From: an uncultured Kangiella sp.
Lineage (GTDB): Bacteria; Pseudomonadota; Gammaproteobacteria; Enterobacterales; Kangiellaceae
Direction: 5' to 3'
DNA length: 64,000 bases
NCBI GenBank assembly: GCA_947503435.1
Contig: CANNDL010000002.1
Location: 186,001-250,000, forward strand
Shown here piece by piece: positions 36,158-44,876 of this stretch (position 1 is its first letter; each line of letters opens with the position of its first letter). The position numbers and the translations under genes were made by a program. The notes beneath the pieces are model-generated. The model made no database searches, was not told the DNA's origin, and worked only from the letters and a program-made list of their open reading frames with translations.

Positions 36158-36601
36158 ATGAGCAATAAGCCCAGTTTGAAAGAAAAACTAGCTCATCATA
36201 GTCTTTCAATTATTAGTGTATTTATTGCTGTAATTGCCCTCACCTATAATACCTGGCGCTCAGATACGACTGAATATAATCGAAACATTCGTACTGCGAG
36301 CTTTGAATTGATTCAAGAACTAGGGGAGCTGCAGAATATAACTAATCAGCTTCACTTTGGACAATTAAAGCAAGGAAGGCGTAACGAACTGCTAATCAAT
36401 GGCTGGGGGAATATTGCGCTTATAGAAGACTTAAGTGCCCTACTTCCTAAGCAAATTAGAGAACAAACAGAGCTATTAAAAACCAGTTGGCATAAAGAGT
36501 CAGAACAACTGGGCGAATCTGAAGAATCTGAGTCGAAAATATCGACCCAGATCAGTTCAACTCGATCTGCCAGTCGCCAACTATTACTGTCATTAGATTA
36601 A
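36158..36601 (+). CDS. Hypothetical protein with N-terminal membrane anchor
   Basis: 147 residues. A single hydrophobic segment near residues 14-32 (SLSIISVFIAVIALTYNTW) is followed by a polar, helix-prone region (TASFELIQELGELQNI) and a Ser/Glu-rich tail. The AGAGGATTGACGAGAAT before the ATG provides a ribosome site. I do not recognise a family; it could be a small inner-membrane protein with a soluble cytoplasmic or periplasmic helical domain. Convergent with the DUF2884 gene, stops about 20 bases apart. Confidence 0.7.
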   Translation: MSNKPSLKEKLAHHSLSIISVFIAVIALTYNTWRSDTTEYNRNIRTASFELIQELGELQNITNQLHFGQLKQGRRNELLINGWGNIALIEDLSALLPKQIREQTELLKTSWHKESEQLGESEESESKISTQISSTRSASRQLLLSLD

Positions 36602-36621
36602 ATAGTCAGCGAGTAGCATTA

Positions 36622-37392
36622 CTAGTCAGCGTTAACCAATTGATAGGGCTTATATTCAGAAAACTCCTTGATAAATAAGTCTTCTTTTTCATCCATCTGT
36701 TCAACTAATTCACACAGTTTTTCAGCTTTACCTTCTATTTCTTCGGCTTTACGCTCATATTTCTCTTCCATATCTTTACCGAACTTTTCCATTCGCTCTT
36801 CAAAGGCATTAATTTCATCCTCATCACCCCGGATAGCTGCTGCGACCATATCGCCTAAGTTTCCTTGCACTAATTCGGCAACTACTTCTTTGACTAATCC
36901 TTTAATCTCTTCTTCAAACTCACTGTCCTCGATATAAGACTCAAGCTTCTGGGAGTAAAGGTGGTTTTTGCTTACGTGAGAACGTAGATCTTTAGTGATG
37001 GTTTCGACACGCGCCTGTATTTTACTCGCGGTATCAGGAGAGTTACTCAATAGAGTTTGAGAAACGTCTGAAACAGCTTCAAGTGCCAATGTACTGGCTT
37101 CTACCGCAATTTCATTCACTACAGGTAGAAATTCACGTACTTCATCCGCATAATCGGCTAACAAGTCTTTCTGGCGGCCCGTTAAATCTTGGCGATCACC
37201 TTTTAAATAAAGATTGTTACGAGAATCGATGCGAACATATTCTTTCTTATCTTCCGATAATGAAATGCTATTGCCGTCGATATGAATGTCATACTTCATA
37301 TCCACATCGCAACTATTGGAATGGGCTAAGGCGCTGGTAGAACCTACGGCTAGCAATACCGATAAAGATACGGTTTTTAAATTCAATTTCAT
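36622..37392 (-). CDS. DUF2884 family (YggN-like) exported protein
   Basis: 256 residues with a signal peptide (MKLNLKTVSLSVLLAVGSTSALA) and the YggN/DUF2884 start: CDVDMKYDIHIDG, then YVRIDSRNNLYLKGDRQDLT. The C-terminal half is acidic and helical (KFGKDMEEKYERKAEEIEGK), probably coiled coil. Periplasmic; function of the family unknown. A 7-base inverted repeat at 37407-37425 lies just upstream of the ribosome site, possibly an operator or leader hairpin. Confidence 0.87.
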   Translation of the reverse strand: MKLNLKTVSLSVLLAVGSTSALAHSNSCDVDMKYDIHIDGNSISLSEDKKEYVRIDSRNNLYLKGDRQDLTGRQKDLLADYADEVREFLPVVNEIAVEASTLALEAVSDVSQTLLSNSPDTASKIQARVETITKDLRSHVSKNHLYSQKLESYIEDSEFEEEIKGLVKEVVAELVQGNLGDMVAAAIRGDEDEINAFEERMEKFGKDMEEKYERKAEEIEGKAEKLCELVEQMDEKEDLFIKEFSEYKPYQLVNAD

Positions 37393-37695
37393 GACTCCTC
37401 CTCAAAAAGTGTTAATTGAACACTTAATAAGATGCGCTTTTTTAGTCAAAAGGTTTAGTGAATATCTGTAACGAGCTTAATGAAAAGGTAACAATCTGTG
37501 TGTTTCTAAGACTTTTGACATATTTACGTCTCCCTAAGGCTAATGAAACATTTATTTACGCTTTTATGGCCTGTGTAACATCAATTTCATTGGTCTTATT
37601 GCCAGTATTACCTATAATTTGCTTGGATCGAATGATTCCAGTTGATTTGCTATGCAATGAGGCTGAACACGCTCAAATTGAAAGAGAAGGAAAAA
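37393..37695. other. 303-base intergenic region with divergent promoters
   Basis: Between the divergent DUF2884 gene and the 597-residue protein. It contains AAGTGTT-AATTG-AACACTT (37407-37425), an inverted repeat near the left gene, and two plus-strand promoter-like sequences: TTGACA at 37515 with GCTAAT 18 bases on, and a better -10 TATAAT at 37613. A frame of about 105 codons across it is judged a shadow. Nothing else seen. Confidence 0.5.
37590..37618 (+). promoter_or_regulatory. Probable promoter of the 597-residue anchored protein gene
   Basis: Perfect -10 TATAAT at 37613-37618 with TTGGTC 17 bases upstream (37590-37595). Predicted transcript start near 37625, giving a leader of about 70 bases before the ATG at 37696. 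Confidence 0.55.
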
Positions 37696-39489
37696 ATGAA
37701 AAAATTTATTATCATAGCGTTAGCTTTGATTGCGGTAGCAGTTGGAGTTTATTTATACAAGAACAAATCTTCTGACGAAGGTGTTGTTTCTTCAATCACC
37801 AGTAGCCTTAGTGGCTCTTCTAAAAGCTCAGTTTTAGAATATGTTCCTGCAGATACTATTTTATTTGCTGGTAGCCTAGAACCAATGAGTTATGACAAGG
37901 CCATGGAGCTTAGCCGCAATATGGGCTTTGACTTCACCAGCTTTATTGCTTTAGCCGATCAAGACAACATGAAAGTTGATGCAGATGCTCCTGATGCTGC
38001 AAAACTAGGCCTAGGTCTTTATAAAGCTTACATCAATGCAATCGCTAGCGATTCACCTAGCGCTTTAGGCATTAATGAGCAATTAGATATTGCTTTTTAT
38101 ACTAACGGCGCATTGCCAGTATTGCGTATGGCTTTAGATGGTTCTACAACCATGTCCGACATTATCGCTTCAGTTGAAAAAGAAAATAATATTTCTGCGA
38201 CTGCGGGCAATATCGATGGTGTTGAATATCGCGAATACAGCTTTGACCAAGTTAAAGTGAATGGCGAGCAAAAAGACGTACCATTTTCTTTAGTGGTTTC
38301 TACTGCTAACAACCAAATGGTAGTAACTTTCAATACTATGTTGGATGATTCTAAAGATTTAGCTTTAGCTCTAGGAGCACAAAAACCTGCTCAATCAATT
38401 TTAGAATCTAAAACTCTAAATAACTTAGTTTCTAAAAATGGTTACTTAGGCCATAGCTTATTCTTTATGGATAACTTAGGCGCTGTAGAAGGTTTAACTA
38501 AGCCATCAAGCAACAGTTTTGGTCAAATGCTGCAAGATTTAACCGCCGCTTACGGCAAAGCTGATGCTTTGGCAGATCTACAAACGCCTGCTTGTCATGC
38601 GGAATACACTACCTTAGTGGGTAACTGGCCAACACTTTCTGCCGGTTATACTGAATTAAGCGCTAAATCTGCCAAGTACAAGATGTTGCTTGAAGGCACT
38701 AATGCTGAATTGTTAGAAACCTTACAAAAGCTTCAAGGTCATTTATCTCCTGCTTTGAATAACGATGACTACTTGTTCAGCATGGGCATGGGCATGAACA
38801 TGGCTGAAATGACAGGCGTGGTTACCGATGTTTGGAAACGCTTAACTAAAGAGCCGTTCAACTGTGCTCCACTAGCTGAAATGCAAACTAAACTAAAGCA
38901 AACTAATCCAATGCAATTAAGCATGATGACTGGCTTTATCGGAGGCATTCGCGGTTTAGGGTTTGCTGTAACGGATATGGATATTGATGGCTTACAACAA
39001 GCTCAAAACAATCCAATGGCTTTAGCTGATTCTATGAGCATGTTTATCACGGTTACTGCTGATAACCCTATGTCTCTACTGCAATTAGCGGGAATGCAAA
39101 TGCCTGCTCTTGCAAGTTTTGAACTTGAAGATGGCGGCGAGTCGAAGAATTTACCATTACCACTTCCGGTAGAAGTTAAAGGTACATTACGTGGTCACGA
39201 CTTAGTCATTTCATTTGGCGAAACTGCTAATACCATGGCTAGCCAATTAAAATCTAACGATTCAATGGAGCCTAATGGCTTGATGAGCTTCAAAATGGAT
39301 ATGGGTGCTTACTTTGGCATGATCGACAAGTTTGCCCAAATGGGAGAAAACAAAGATAAGCTTAGCGAATTAACGGCTGAGCAAAAGAAAATCTTTGAAA
39401 TGTTCAAAAACGTAAAAGGCAAGGTTGGTGAAACGATTAATTTCACTGACAAAGGTTTTGTCGTTGACGTTGAAATGAGTGTTGAATAG
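37696..39489 (+). CDS. Large membrane-anchored protein of unknown function (DUF3352-like)
   Basis: 597 residues from the ATG at 37696, chosen because AGAGAAGGAAAAA precedes it and a signal-anchor (KKFIIIALALIAVAVGVYLY) starts there; an in-frame ATG 18 codons earlier lacks a ribosome site. The start of the mature part, VLEYVPADTILFAGSLEP, recalls DUF3352 proteins, which open with a similar PADT segment. Methionine-rich stretches occur (FSMGMGMNMAEM). Two Cys (TPACHAEY and PFNCAPLAEMQ) may form a disulfide. Probably periplasmic, role unknown. Monocistronic, with a strong terminator after it. Confidence 0.82.
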   Translation: MKKFIIIALALIAVAVGVYLYKNKSSDEGVVSSITSSLSGSSKSSVLEYVPADTILFAGSLEPMSYDKAMELSRNMGFDFTSFIALADQDNMKVDADAPDAAKLGLGLYKAYINAIASDSPSALGINEQLDIAFYTNGALPVLRMALDGSTTMSDIIASVEKENNISATAGNIDGVEYREYSFDQVKVNGEQKDVPFSLVVSTANNQMVVTFNTMLDDSKDLALALGAQKPAQSILESKTLNNLVSKNGYLGHSLFFMDNLGAVEGLTKPSSNSFGQMLQDLTAAYGKADALADLQTPACHAEYTTLVGNWPTLSAGYTELSAKSAKYKMLLEGTNAELLETLQKLQGHLSPALNNDDYLFSMGMGMNMAEMTGVVTDVWKRLTKEPFNCAPLAEMQTKLKQTNPMQLSMMTGFIGGIRGLGFAVTDMDIDGLQQAQNNPMALADSMSMFITVTADNPMSLLQLAGMQMPALASFELEDGGESKNLPLPLPVEVKGTLRGHDLVISFGETANTMASQLKSNDSMEPNGLMSFKMDMGAYFGMIDKFAQMGENKDKLSELTAEQKKIFEMFKNVKGKVGETINFTDKGFVVDVEMSVE

Positions 39490-39511
39490 CCATTATTCAC
39501 AATCATTTTTG

Positions 39512-39536
39512 AAAGGCGCCTTAAGGCGCCTTTTTT
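39512..39536 (+). terminator. Intrinsic terminator
   Basis: AAAGGCGCC at 39512-39520, TTAA loop, GGCGCCTTT at 39525-39533 and further T. Lies 22 bases after the stop at 39489. Confidence 0.93.
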
Positions 39537-39568
39537 AATGGTTTTTAATCATTATTCATAGAGTGAAT

Positions 39569-39597
39569 TTGTCAGTTCTTATGAAATAGATTATGTT
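39569..39597 (+). promoter_or_regulatory. Probable promoter of the 4Fe-4S/CDGSH protein gene
   Basis: TTGTCA (39569-39574), 17 bases, TATGTT (39592-39597); predicted start about 39604, 19 bases before the ATG at 39623. Confidence 0.45.
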
Positions 39598-39622
39598 GGT
39601 GATAATTAATTACAGGATGTAG

Positions 39623-40048
39623 ATGATGAATAAAAATATTATTAAGAAATACGCCAGCGACGAATTAACTATTATTTGGCAACCGGCTAAGTGTATTCAC
39701 GCAGGTGTATGTGTAAAAGCCTTGCCTGATGTTTATGATCCAAAAGCTAAACCTTGGATTACTATGGAAAAAGCCTCAACCAAAGAGTTGAAAGCTCAAA
39801 TAGATCAATGCCCTTCTGCAGCATTAAGTTATGAAGAAACTGGCAGCCAGGAAGTGGAACAAAGCGAATTGACTGAAGTTGAAGTGTTAGAAGATGGGCC
39901 TTTATTGATTCATGGTCACTTAGCAATTACTAATAAATCGCTAAAATCTGAGTCTAAAAATAGCAAAACCGCATTTTGTCGCTGCGGCCACTCAATGAAT
40001 AAACCTTTCTGTGATGGCAACCATGCTAAAAAAGGTTTTAAAGGTTAA
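39623..40048 (+). CDS. YjdI-like 4Fe-4S plus CDGSH iron-sulfur protein
   Basis: 141 residues with two iron-sulfur modules. The N-terminal part (IIWQPAKCIHAGVCVKALPD, later IDQCPSAAL) is the divergent single-cluster ferredoxin domain of YjdI proteins with four cysteines; the C-terminal part (FCRCGHSMNKPFCDGNH) is a CDGSH motif with Cys-Cys-Cys-His ligands. Probably a small cytoplasmic electron carrier or cluster protein. A second CDGSH gene lies at 9508. GGATGTAG before the ATG is a modest ribosome site; the codon at 39626 is an alternative start. Confidence 0.9.
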   Translation: MMNKNIIKKYASDELTIIWQPAKCIHAGVCVKALPDVYDPKAKPWITMEKASTKELKAQIDQCPSAALSYEETGSQEVEQSELTEVEVLEDGPLLIHGHLAITNKSLKSESKNSKTAFCRCGHSMNKPFCDGNHAKKGFKG

Positions 40049-40067
40049 TTACTCCATTGCTAATAAG

Positions 40068-40092
40068 AAAAAGCCGCTATTACGCGGCTTTT
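40068..40092. terminator. Bidirectional intrinsic terminator
   Basis: AAAAGCCGC (40069-40077) and GCGGCTTTT (40084-40092) around a TATTAC loop. The methionine gamma-lyase stop codon lies inside the hairpin, so the gene ends within its own terminator. Confidence 0.85.
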
Positions 40093-41282
40093 ATTTGTAA
40101 TACCTTCATGGCTTGTTCGATATCTTCAATAATATCGTCTACATGCTCAAGACCAACTGAAATACGAACCAGAGTTTCACTAATTCCTGCAGCGGCTCTT
40201 TCTTCTTCGGTATAAGGCGAATGAGTCATTGAAGCCGGATGCTGAATTAAGGTTTCTGCATCGCCAAGACTTACTGCAATGTGACACATTTTCAATTGAT
40301 TCATAAAACGGACAGCATCTTCAAAAGTACCATCGATTTCAAATGCTATAACACCACCAGCACGTTTCATCTGAGTGCCTACTAAATGATTCGCTGGGTG
40401 ATGTTTTAATCCTGGATAATAAACTTCTTTAATCCCAGCATGGCCATCCAAAAATTCAGCCACTTTTTCAGCATTATCGCAATGACGATCGATACGAACT
40501 GATAAGGTTTTAATACCTCGAGTAATTAACCAAGCATCATTTGGGCTCATCACTGCGCCCATGTCTTTCAAAGTAGTTAATTTAATATTTTCAATCTGCT
40601 CAGCTGAACCACAGCAAATTCCAGCAACCACATCACCATGACCATTTAAGTACTTAGTTGCGCTATGAATGATTAAATCCATACCATAGTCCATTGGCTG
40701 CTGTAGCACCGGTGACATAAAAGTATTATCAATAACGGTTAGCAATTCGTGTTTTTTTGCGATGCGTTTAATTTCGCTCAAATCTGCGCAAACTAGATTT
40801 GGATTGATTGGCGTTTCAAAGAAAATCAATTGCGTATTTTCTTGAATAGCAGCTTCAACCGCTGCGTAATCAGTTATATCGACAAAAGTAGCTTCGATAC
40901 CTAACTCAGCAAATTTGTGATTAATTAAGGCAAATGAACAGCCATATAAAGCCGCTGAAGCAATTAAATGATCGCCCTTTTTAAGATTGGCTAATAACGT
41001 CGCCGAAACTGCACCCATACCTGAACCAAAGGCAGCTGCCGCTTCAGTATTTTCTAAGGCTGCCATACGTTGCTCAAGCTCCATTACTGTAGGGTTGCCT
41101 AAGCGAGAATAAATAAAACCAGCTTCTTCACCAGCAAAGCGATTAGCGCCTTGCTGAACGCTGTCAAATACGAATGTTGAAGTTTGATGAATTGGTGTTG
41201 CAAGCGAACCAAATGAAGGATCGCCAACACGGCCTGCATGAATAGCTTTAGTTTCTAGATGCTTAAACGTTTTATTCGACAT
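40080..41282 (-). CDS. Methionine gamma-lyase (Cys/Met metabolism PLP enzyme)
   Basis: 400 residues from the ATG at 41282 (AGAGAAAGCCGT upstream); a start 10 codons earlier is possible. PLP Lys210 is in HSATKYLNGHGDVV, Asp185 in TVIDNTFMSP, and ALYGCSF (Tyr113, Cys115) carries the Tyr-Gly-Cys that marks methionine gamma-lyases rather than cystathionine enzymes. It splits methionine into methanethiol, ammonia and 2-oxobutyrate in the cytoplasm. Directly follows an Lrp/AsnC regulator, as in the Pseudomonas mde system. Confidence 0.88.
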   Translation of the reverse strand: MSNKTFKHLETKAIHAGRVGDPSFGSLATPIHQTSTFVFDSVQQGANRFAGEEAGFIYSRLGNPTVMELEQRMAALENTEAAAAFGSGMGAVSATLLANLKKGDHLIASAALYGCSFALINHKFAELGIEATFVDITDYAAVEAAIQENTQLIFFETPINPNLVCADLSEIKRIAKKHELLTVIDNTFMSPVLQQPMDYGMDLIIHSATKYLNGHGDVVAGICCGSAEQIENIKLTTLKDMGAVMSPNDAWLITRGIKTLSVRIDRHCDNAEKVAEFLDGHAGIKEVYYPGLKHHPANHLVGTQMKRAGGVIAFEIDGTFEDAVRFMNQLKMCHIAVSLGDAETLIQHPASMTHSPYTEEERAAAGISETLVRISVGLEHVDDIIEDIEQAMKVLQIKAA

Positions 41283-41324
41283 ACGGCTTTCTCTTTTTAA
41301 ATGTTTCTGCAAAATACAACAAAG

Positions 41325-41804
41325 TTAAACTTCGATAGCCGTCGTGGCTTTTACCTCCTTCAACACTAAACTGGTGTGAATTTTGGCAACCCCTTCCAGT
41401 GGGATAAGTTTACGTGAGTTAAATTGTTCTAAAGCGCGGGTATTAACCACCGCCACTTTGAGTAAATAATCGTATTCGCCGGTCACGTTATGGCACTCTA
41501 AAACTTCAGGCCATGACATGATGGTTTCTAAAATAGCTTGGATCTGCTCATGCTTGTGTACCCCTAGACTTAATTCAATAAAACACAGGTTGTCATAACC
41601 CAATTTATTTCTGTCCAGCAAGGCCACGTAACTATGAATATATCCACCCTGCTCTAGCCGCTTAACCCTAGTATGGGTTGCTGGAGCAGAGAGATGGATT
41701 TTCTTTGCCAAGTCAGAATTGCTTATACGCCCTTCTGCTTGCAAAACCGCTAAGATCTTTCGATCCACTTCATCCAAGTCATTATCTGCAGAACATTTTA
41801 TCAC
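41325..41804 (-). CDS. Lrp/AsnC family transcriptional regulator
   Basis: 159 residues from a GTG start. DEVDRKILAVLQAEGRISNSDLAKKIHLSAPATHTRVKRLEQGGYI is the helix-turn-helix and LEVLECHNVTGEYDYLLKVAV-type text is the RAM ligand-binding domain (ECHNVTGEYDYLLKV). Forms octamers that sense amino acids. Sits 42 bases upstream of the methionine gamma-lyase gene on the same strand, and so is the probable MdeR-like activator responding to methionine. No ATG is available near the start. Confidence 0.92.
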   Translation of the reverse strand: MIKCSADNDLDEVDRKILAVLQAEGRISNSDLAKKIHLSAPATHTRVKRLEQGGYIHSYVALLDRNKLGYDNLCFIELSLGVHKHEQIQAILETIMSWPEVLECHNVTGEYDYLLKVAVVNTRALEQFNSRKLIPLEGVAKIHTSLVLKEVKATTAIEV

Positions 41805-42000
41805 TTAAACGCACCTTTGATTAACATTATTCGAAATTATAGCCTGAAATACATATATATGGAAGTTTATACCGGTTTTACCTTTGATAATTCCAAAGTC
41901 CGTGGCAGAAACATTTCTTTACCGAATATTCTTAAGCTAGACTCTTCTGGTCTGACCAAAAATTGGGTAGACTAAAGTCAAAAGTTAGCAAACAAGATTT

Positions 42001-42648
42001 ATGGCTGAAGCAGTAATTTTAATACATGGTCTAGGGCGCACTCATTGGTCGTTAAAGCGATTAGAGAAACGCTTGCGAAAGATGGGCTATAACACCTATA
42101 ACCAATCTTACCCTTCAACCAAACAAACCATCGATCAATCGGCAGAAAGCTATATCTCAGAAGCTTTAACCCATTTAAAAGCGGAACAATTTGAAAAAAT
42201 CCACTTTGTCACCCATTCTTTAGGCGGAATATTGGTTCGCTATTATTTATCCAATCATAAGCTCAATAATCTTGGGCGTATTGTGATGTTAGCACCGCCC
42301 AATCACGGCAGTGAAATAGCAGACAAATTTCAAAATAAATGGTGGTATAAAATGGCTACCGGGCCTAGTGGTCAACAATTGACAGAATCTAGCCCTCTGT
42401 ATCAACAATTGGAACCCTTAAATACCGATGTGGCTGTAATCATTGGCAATCGCTCTTCTGACCCTTGGTTTAACTTTTTATTTAATGGAGAGCACGATGG
42501 CAAGGTATCTGTAGCTAGCGCTAAATTGGAAGAAAACCACCAGTTGGAAGTAGTAAATTGCGGTCATACGCTCCTTATGGAAAGCCGTACAGTTATGAAC
42601 TACATTACAAAATTTTTAAAATTCGGAGAATTAAAAAAGGCTTCCTAG
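42001..42648 (+). CDS. Alpha/beta hydrolase, lipase-like
   Basis: 215 residues, no signal peptide. VILIHGLGRTHWSLKRLEK opens the fold (oxyanion HG), FVTHSLGGILVRYYL has the nucleophile Ser, and GHTLLME carries the catalytic His; MLAPPNHGSEIA resembles bacterial lipases and PGAP1-like esterases. Likely a small cytosolic carboxylesterase. Stop codon lies in the hairpin at 42632-42655 that serves the convergent peptidase. Substrate unknown. Confidence 0.88.
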   Translation: MAEAVILIHGLGRTHWSLKRLEKRLRKMGYNTYNQSYPSTKQTIDQSAESYISEALTHLKAEQFEKIHFVTHSLGGILVRYYLSNHKLNNLGRIVMLAPPNHGSEIADKFQNKWWYKMATGPSGQQLTESSPLYQQLEPLNTDVAVIIGNRSSDPWFNFLFNGEHDGKVSVASAKLEENHQLEVVNCGHTLLMESRTVMNYITKFLKFGELKKAS

Positions 42649-42655
42649 GAAGCCT
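42632..42655 (-). terminator. Intrinsic terminator of the S9 peptidase gene (18-base palindrome)
   Basis: AGGCTTCCTAGGAAGCCT at 42638-42655 is a perfect palindrome; on the minus strand it is followed by TTTTTT. It overlaps the stop codon of the convergent hydrolase gene. Confidence 0.8.
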
Positions 42656-42695
42656 CTTTCAAAAATATTTGTTTTCCCGTGTCACGTGAATCAAA

Positions 42696-44714
42696 TTACT
42701 TATCTTTTTTATCCGACTCTAATTGCTTTTCATGCTCTAAATCATACTGAGGCGGCTTGCCACCATTACCTTTTAAGTAATGCTCCATCCAGCGCATTAG
42801 ACGCATAGAATAATCTAACTGAGCTGCCGCTTTACGATTACCATGACCTTCACCAGGATACAGCACTAAACGTACTGGCGCTTGGTCGATAGTTTTCAGG
42901 TAGCGATACAACTCCATAGATTGTGAAGGATGAACGCGAGTATCATTTTCACCGTGCATGATCAATAACGGCGTTTTAGCCTTTTTCACATGATATATAG
43001 GGCTACGCTCTAGCATCCATTGGAAATCATCCCAAGGCCAAGCTCGAGCGTGTACAGCGTGCATTTCATTTGGAATATCGGTCGTGCCAAACTTTGATAA
43101 TTGGTTCGAAATACCCACAAACATAACGCCTGCTGCATAGTGCTCTGATAAAGCAGTCGCAGACCAAGCAGTTGCAAAACCTCCGTAGGAACCACCTGTG
43201 ATTCCGACTTTTTCTACATCCACAACTCCGGCTTTCACTAAAGCATTTTTTCCATCTACAATATCAGTGAACTCTGGATCCGCGTAAGCATGTTGATCAG
43301 CACGAGCAAATTCATCACCACGACCAGTAGAGCCGCGATAATTAGGAATAAATGAAACATAACCTTGAGCAGCGGCGACTTGAATAGGATCCGCATAACG
43401 AGTATTCCAACCGTTAGAGCGATGCGCTTCAGGCCCACCATGCACGAAGGCTATCATTGGGTATTTCTTACCTTTCTTATAATTTACCGGATAAACCAAT
43501 ACGCCCTGCAAATCTAAGCCATCTTGCGCGCGATAATTAAAGACTTCTTGCTTTCCAAATTCTAAATCTGCGAACCAAGTATTTGAGTCTGTAACTCGCT
43601 TGTCCATTAAATAAACTTCATTGGGATGATTAGCAGTATTAGTTTTCAATGCTAATTGTCCATCTGAGGCTAACGACATAGCCACTTGAATACCATTACC
43701 ATACGGGACTAAAGTGGTATTTACCGTACCGTCTGATCTAACCACACGCGACTCGGCATCTTTATGCTCAATGAAATAGACGTCATTGCCAAGCCAGGCA
43801 AGATCCATGATATGACTGTCTTTATTGTTCTTGCGTTTAGCAATTTTACCATTGCGAGCGTTAGCAACGTATAAAGCACCAGCCGTTGGATCGTTATAGT
43901 CATTAGCACCTAAAAATGCGATCAACTTGCCATCGGTTGCCCAAATAGCTTTGCCTTGCTTGCCTTCGGTTTTAAATCTTGTTTTGACTTTACCTTTTAA
44001 ATCAATAAGTTGAAGAGTTTTCTTCATTAAAACATCATCAATTAGTGACGTCGGCGAAGATTGAATTAATAGCTCATCTTTAATTGGACTAAAGGAAGCT
44101 GTCACCACATGATTATTGAAATTTATTTTTTTAGCCTTTGGCTCAGCTTGAGTTATATCCGCTAACCACAAATGATTAATTTGAATATCTTCTTCATAAA
44201 CTTTGGCTTTGAAACCTTTTTTGCTTAATTTTTCAATGTGCTTAGGCTTCTTCTCTTTAGCAATAAAAACCACTTTTGTTCCATTGTGATTCAAACTGTA
44301 AGAGCCAACACCGTTTTCGTATGACAATACTTTTTGTGACTCGCCCCCATCTACGGGAATGGCATATAAAGTAGATTTTTTATCATCATTACGTTTAGCA
44401 GTGTAATAAATCTTTTTAGAATCATTTGACCAGCTAACGCCACCAATATTCACTTTACCAGTGATAAAGGGACGAGGTTTAGCACCCTGTTTTGTTGAAA
44501 CCAAATAAAGTTCGGCCCATGCGCGGCCATCGTCATCTTTATAAGGTGTTCTTGGCTTTGATTTTGTAAAGGCAACCCATTGTCCATCTGGAGAGATTTT
44601 CATAGTCCCAACCGAGCTAACTTTACTGATGTCTTCTAAAGTCATGCCTTCTTTAGCAATAGCGCCATTTAAAGAAACGGCCAGAAAAGCAATAAATATC
44701 AAGACTTTATTCAT
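42696..44714 (-). CDS. Exported S9 family peptidase (dipeptidyl/acylaminoacyl type)
   Basis: 672 residues from the ATG at 44714, chosen over a TTG four codons earlier because GAGAATACTA precedes it and the signal peptide (MNKVLIFIAFLAVSLNGAIA) begins there. N-terminal propeller with repeated TDGKLIAFLG-type blades; hydrolase domain with ITGGSYGGFATAW (nucleophile Ser), HGENDTRVHPSQ (Asp) and YPGEGHGNRK (His). Periplasmic peptidase; the Gly-Gly-Ser-Tyr-Gly-Gly form is that of the acylaminoacyl/DPP subgroup. A different S9 subfamily from the gene at 33848. Confidence 0.93.
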   Translation of the reverse strand: MNKVLIFIAFLAVSLNGAIAKEGMTLEDISKVSSVGTMKISPDGQWVAFTKSKPRTPYKDDDGRAWAELYLVSTKQGAKPRPFITGKVNIGGVSWSNDSKKIYYTAKRNDDKKSTLYAIPVDGGESQKVLSYENGVGSYSLNHNGTKVVFIAKEKKPKHIEKLSKKGFKAKVYEEDIQINHLWLADITQAEPKAKKINFNNHVVTASFSPIKDELLIQSSPTSLIDDVLMKKTLQLIDLKGKVKTRFKTEGKQGKAIWATDGKLIAFLGANDYNDPTAGALYVANARNGKIAKRKNNKDSHIMDLAWLGNDVYFIEHKDAESRVVRSDGTVNTTLVPYGNGIQVAMSLASDGQLALKTNTANHPNEVYLMDKRVTDSNTWFADLEFGKQEVFNYRAQDGLDLQGVLVYPVNYKKGKKYPMIAFVHGGPEAHRSNGWNTRYADPIQVAAAQGYVSFIPNYRGSTGRGDEFARADQHAYADPEFTDIVDGKNALVKAGVVDVEKVGITGGSYGGFATAWSATALSEHYAAGVMFVGISNQLSKFGTTDIPNEMHAVHARAWPWDDFQWMLERSPIYHVKKAKTPLLIMHGENDTRVHPSQSMELYRYLKTIDQAPVRLVLYPGEGHGNRKAAAQLDYSMRLMRWMEHYLKGNGGKPPQYDLEHEKQLESDKKDK

Positions 44715-44861
44715 TAGTATTCTCAAATTATTATTTGTGGACGACTAGAATAATAAAATTACCTCGCAACTTCCAGTGCTAAACAACTCTTTGCCTACTT
44801 ATATTACTGTGACAGGTGTAATGCTTTGTTACATTTGACCAATAGCCTGCAATACAAGATT

Positions 44862-44870
44862 TGCTAAAGT
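44862..44870 (+). promoter_or_regulatory. Extended -10 promoter-like element before the candidate small RNA
   Basis: TTGCTAAAGT: a TG one base before a 4-of-6 match to TATAAT (TAAAGT at 44865-44870). It would start transcription near 44877, the first base of the first hairpin. No good -35 at the ideal distance; TTGACC at 44835 is too far. TATAAA at 44870 is an alternative -10. Confidence 0.35.
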
Positions 44871-44876
44871 ATAAAT

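Noticed and set aside
37458-37775. 105-residue plus-strand frame across the 37.4-37.7 kb gap
   Set aside because: It overlaps the well-supported start of the 597-residue gene in another frame and has no ribosome site; it is treated as a shadow.
44714-44726. TTG at 44726 as start of the S9 peptidase
   Set aside because: The ATG at 44714 follows a GAGAATACTA ribosome site and begins a standard signal peptide.
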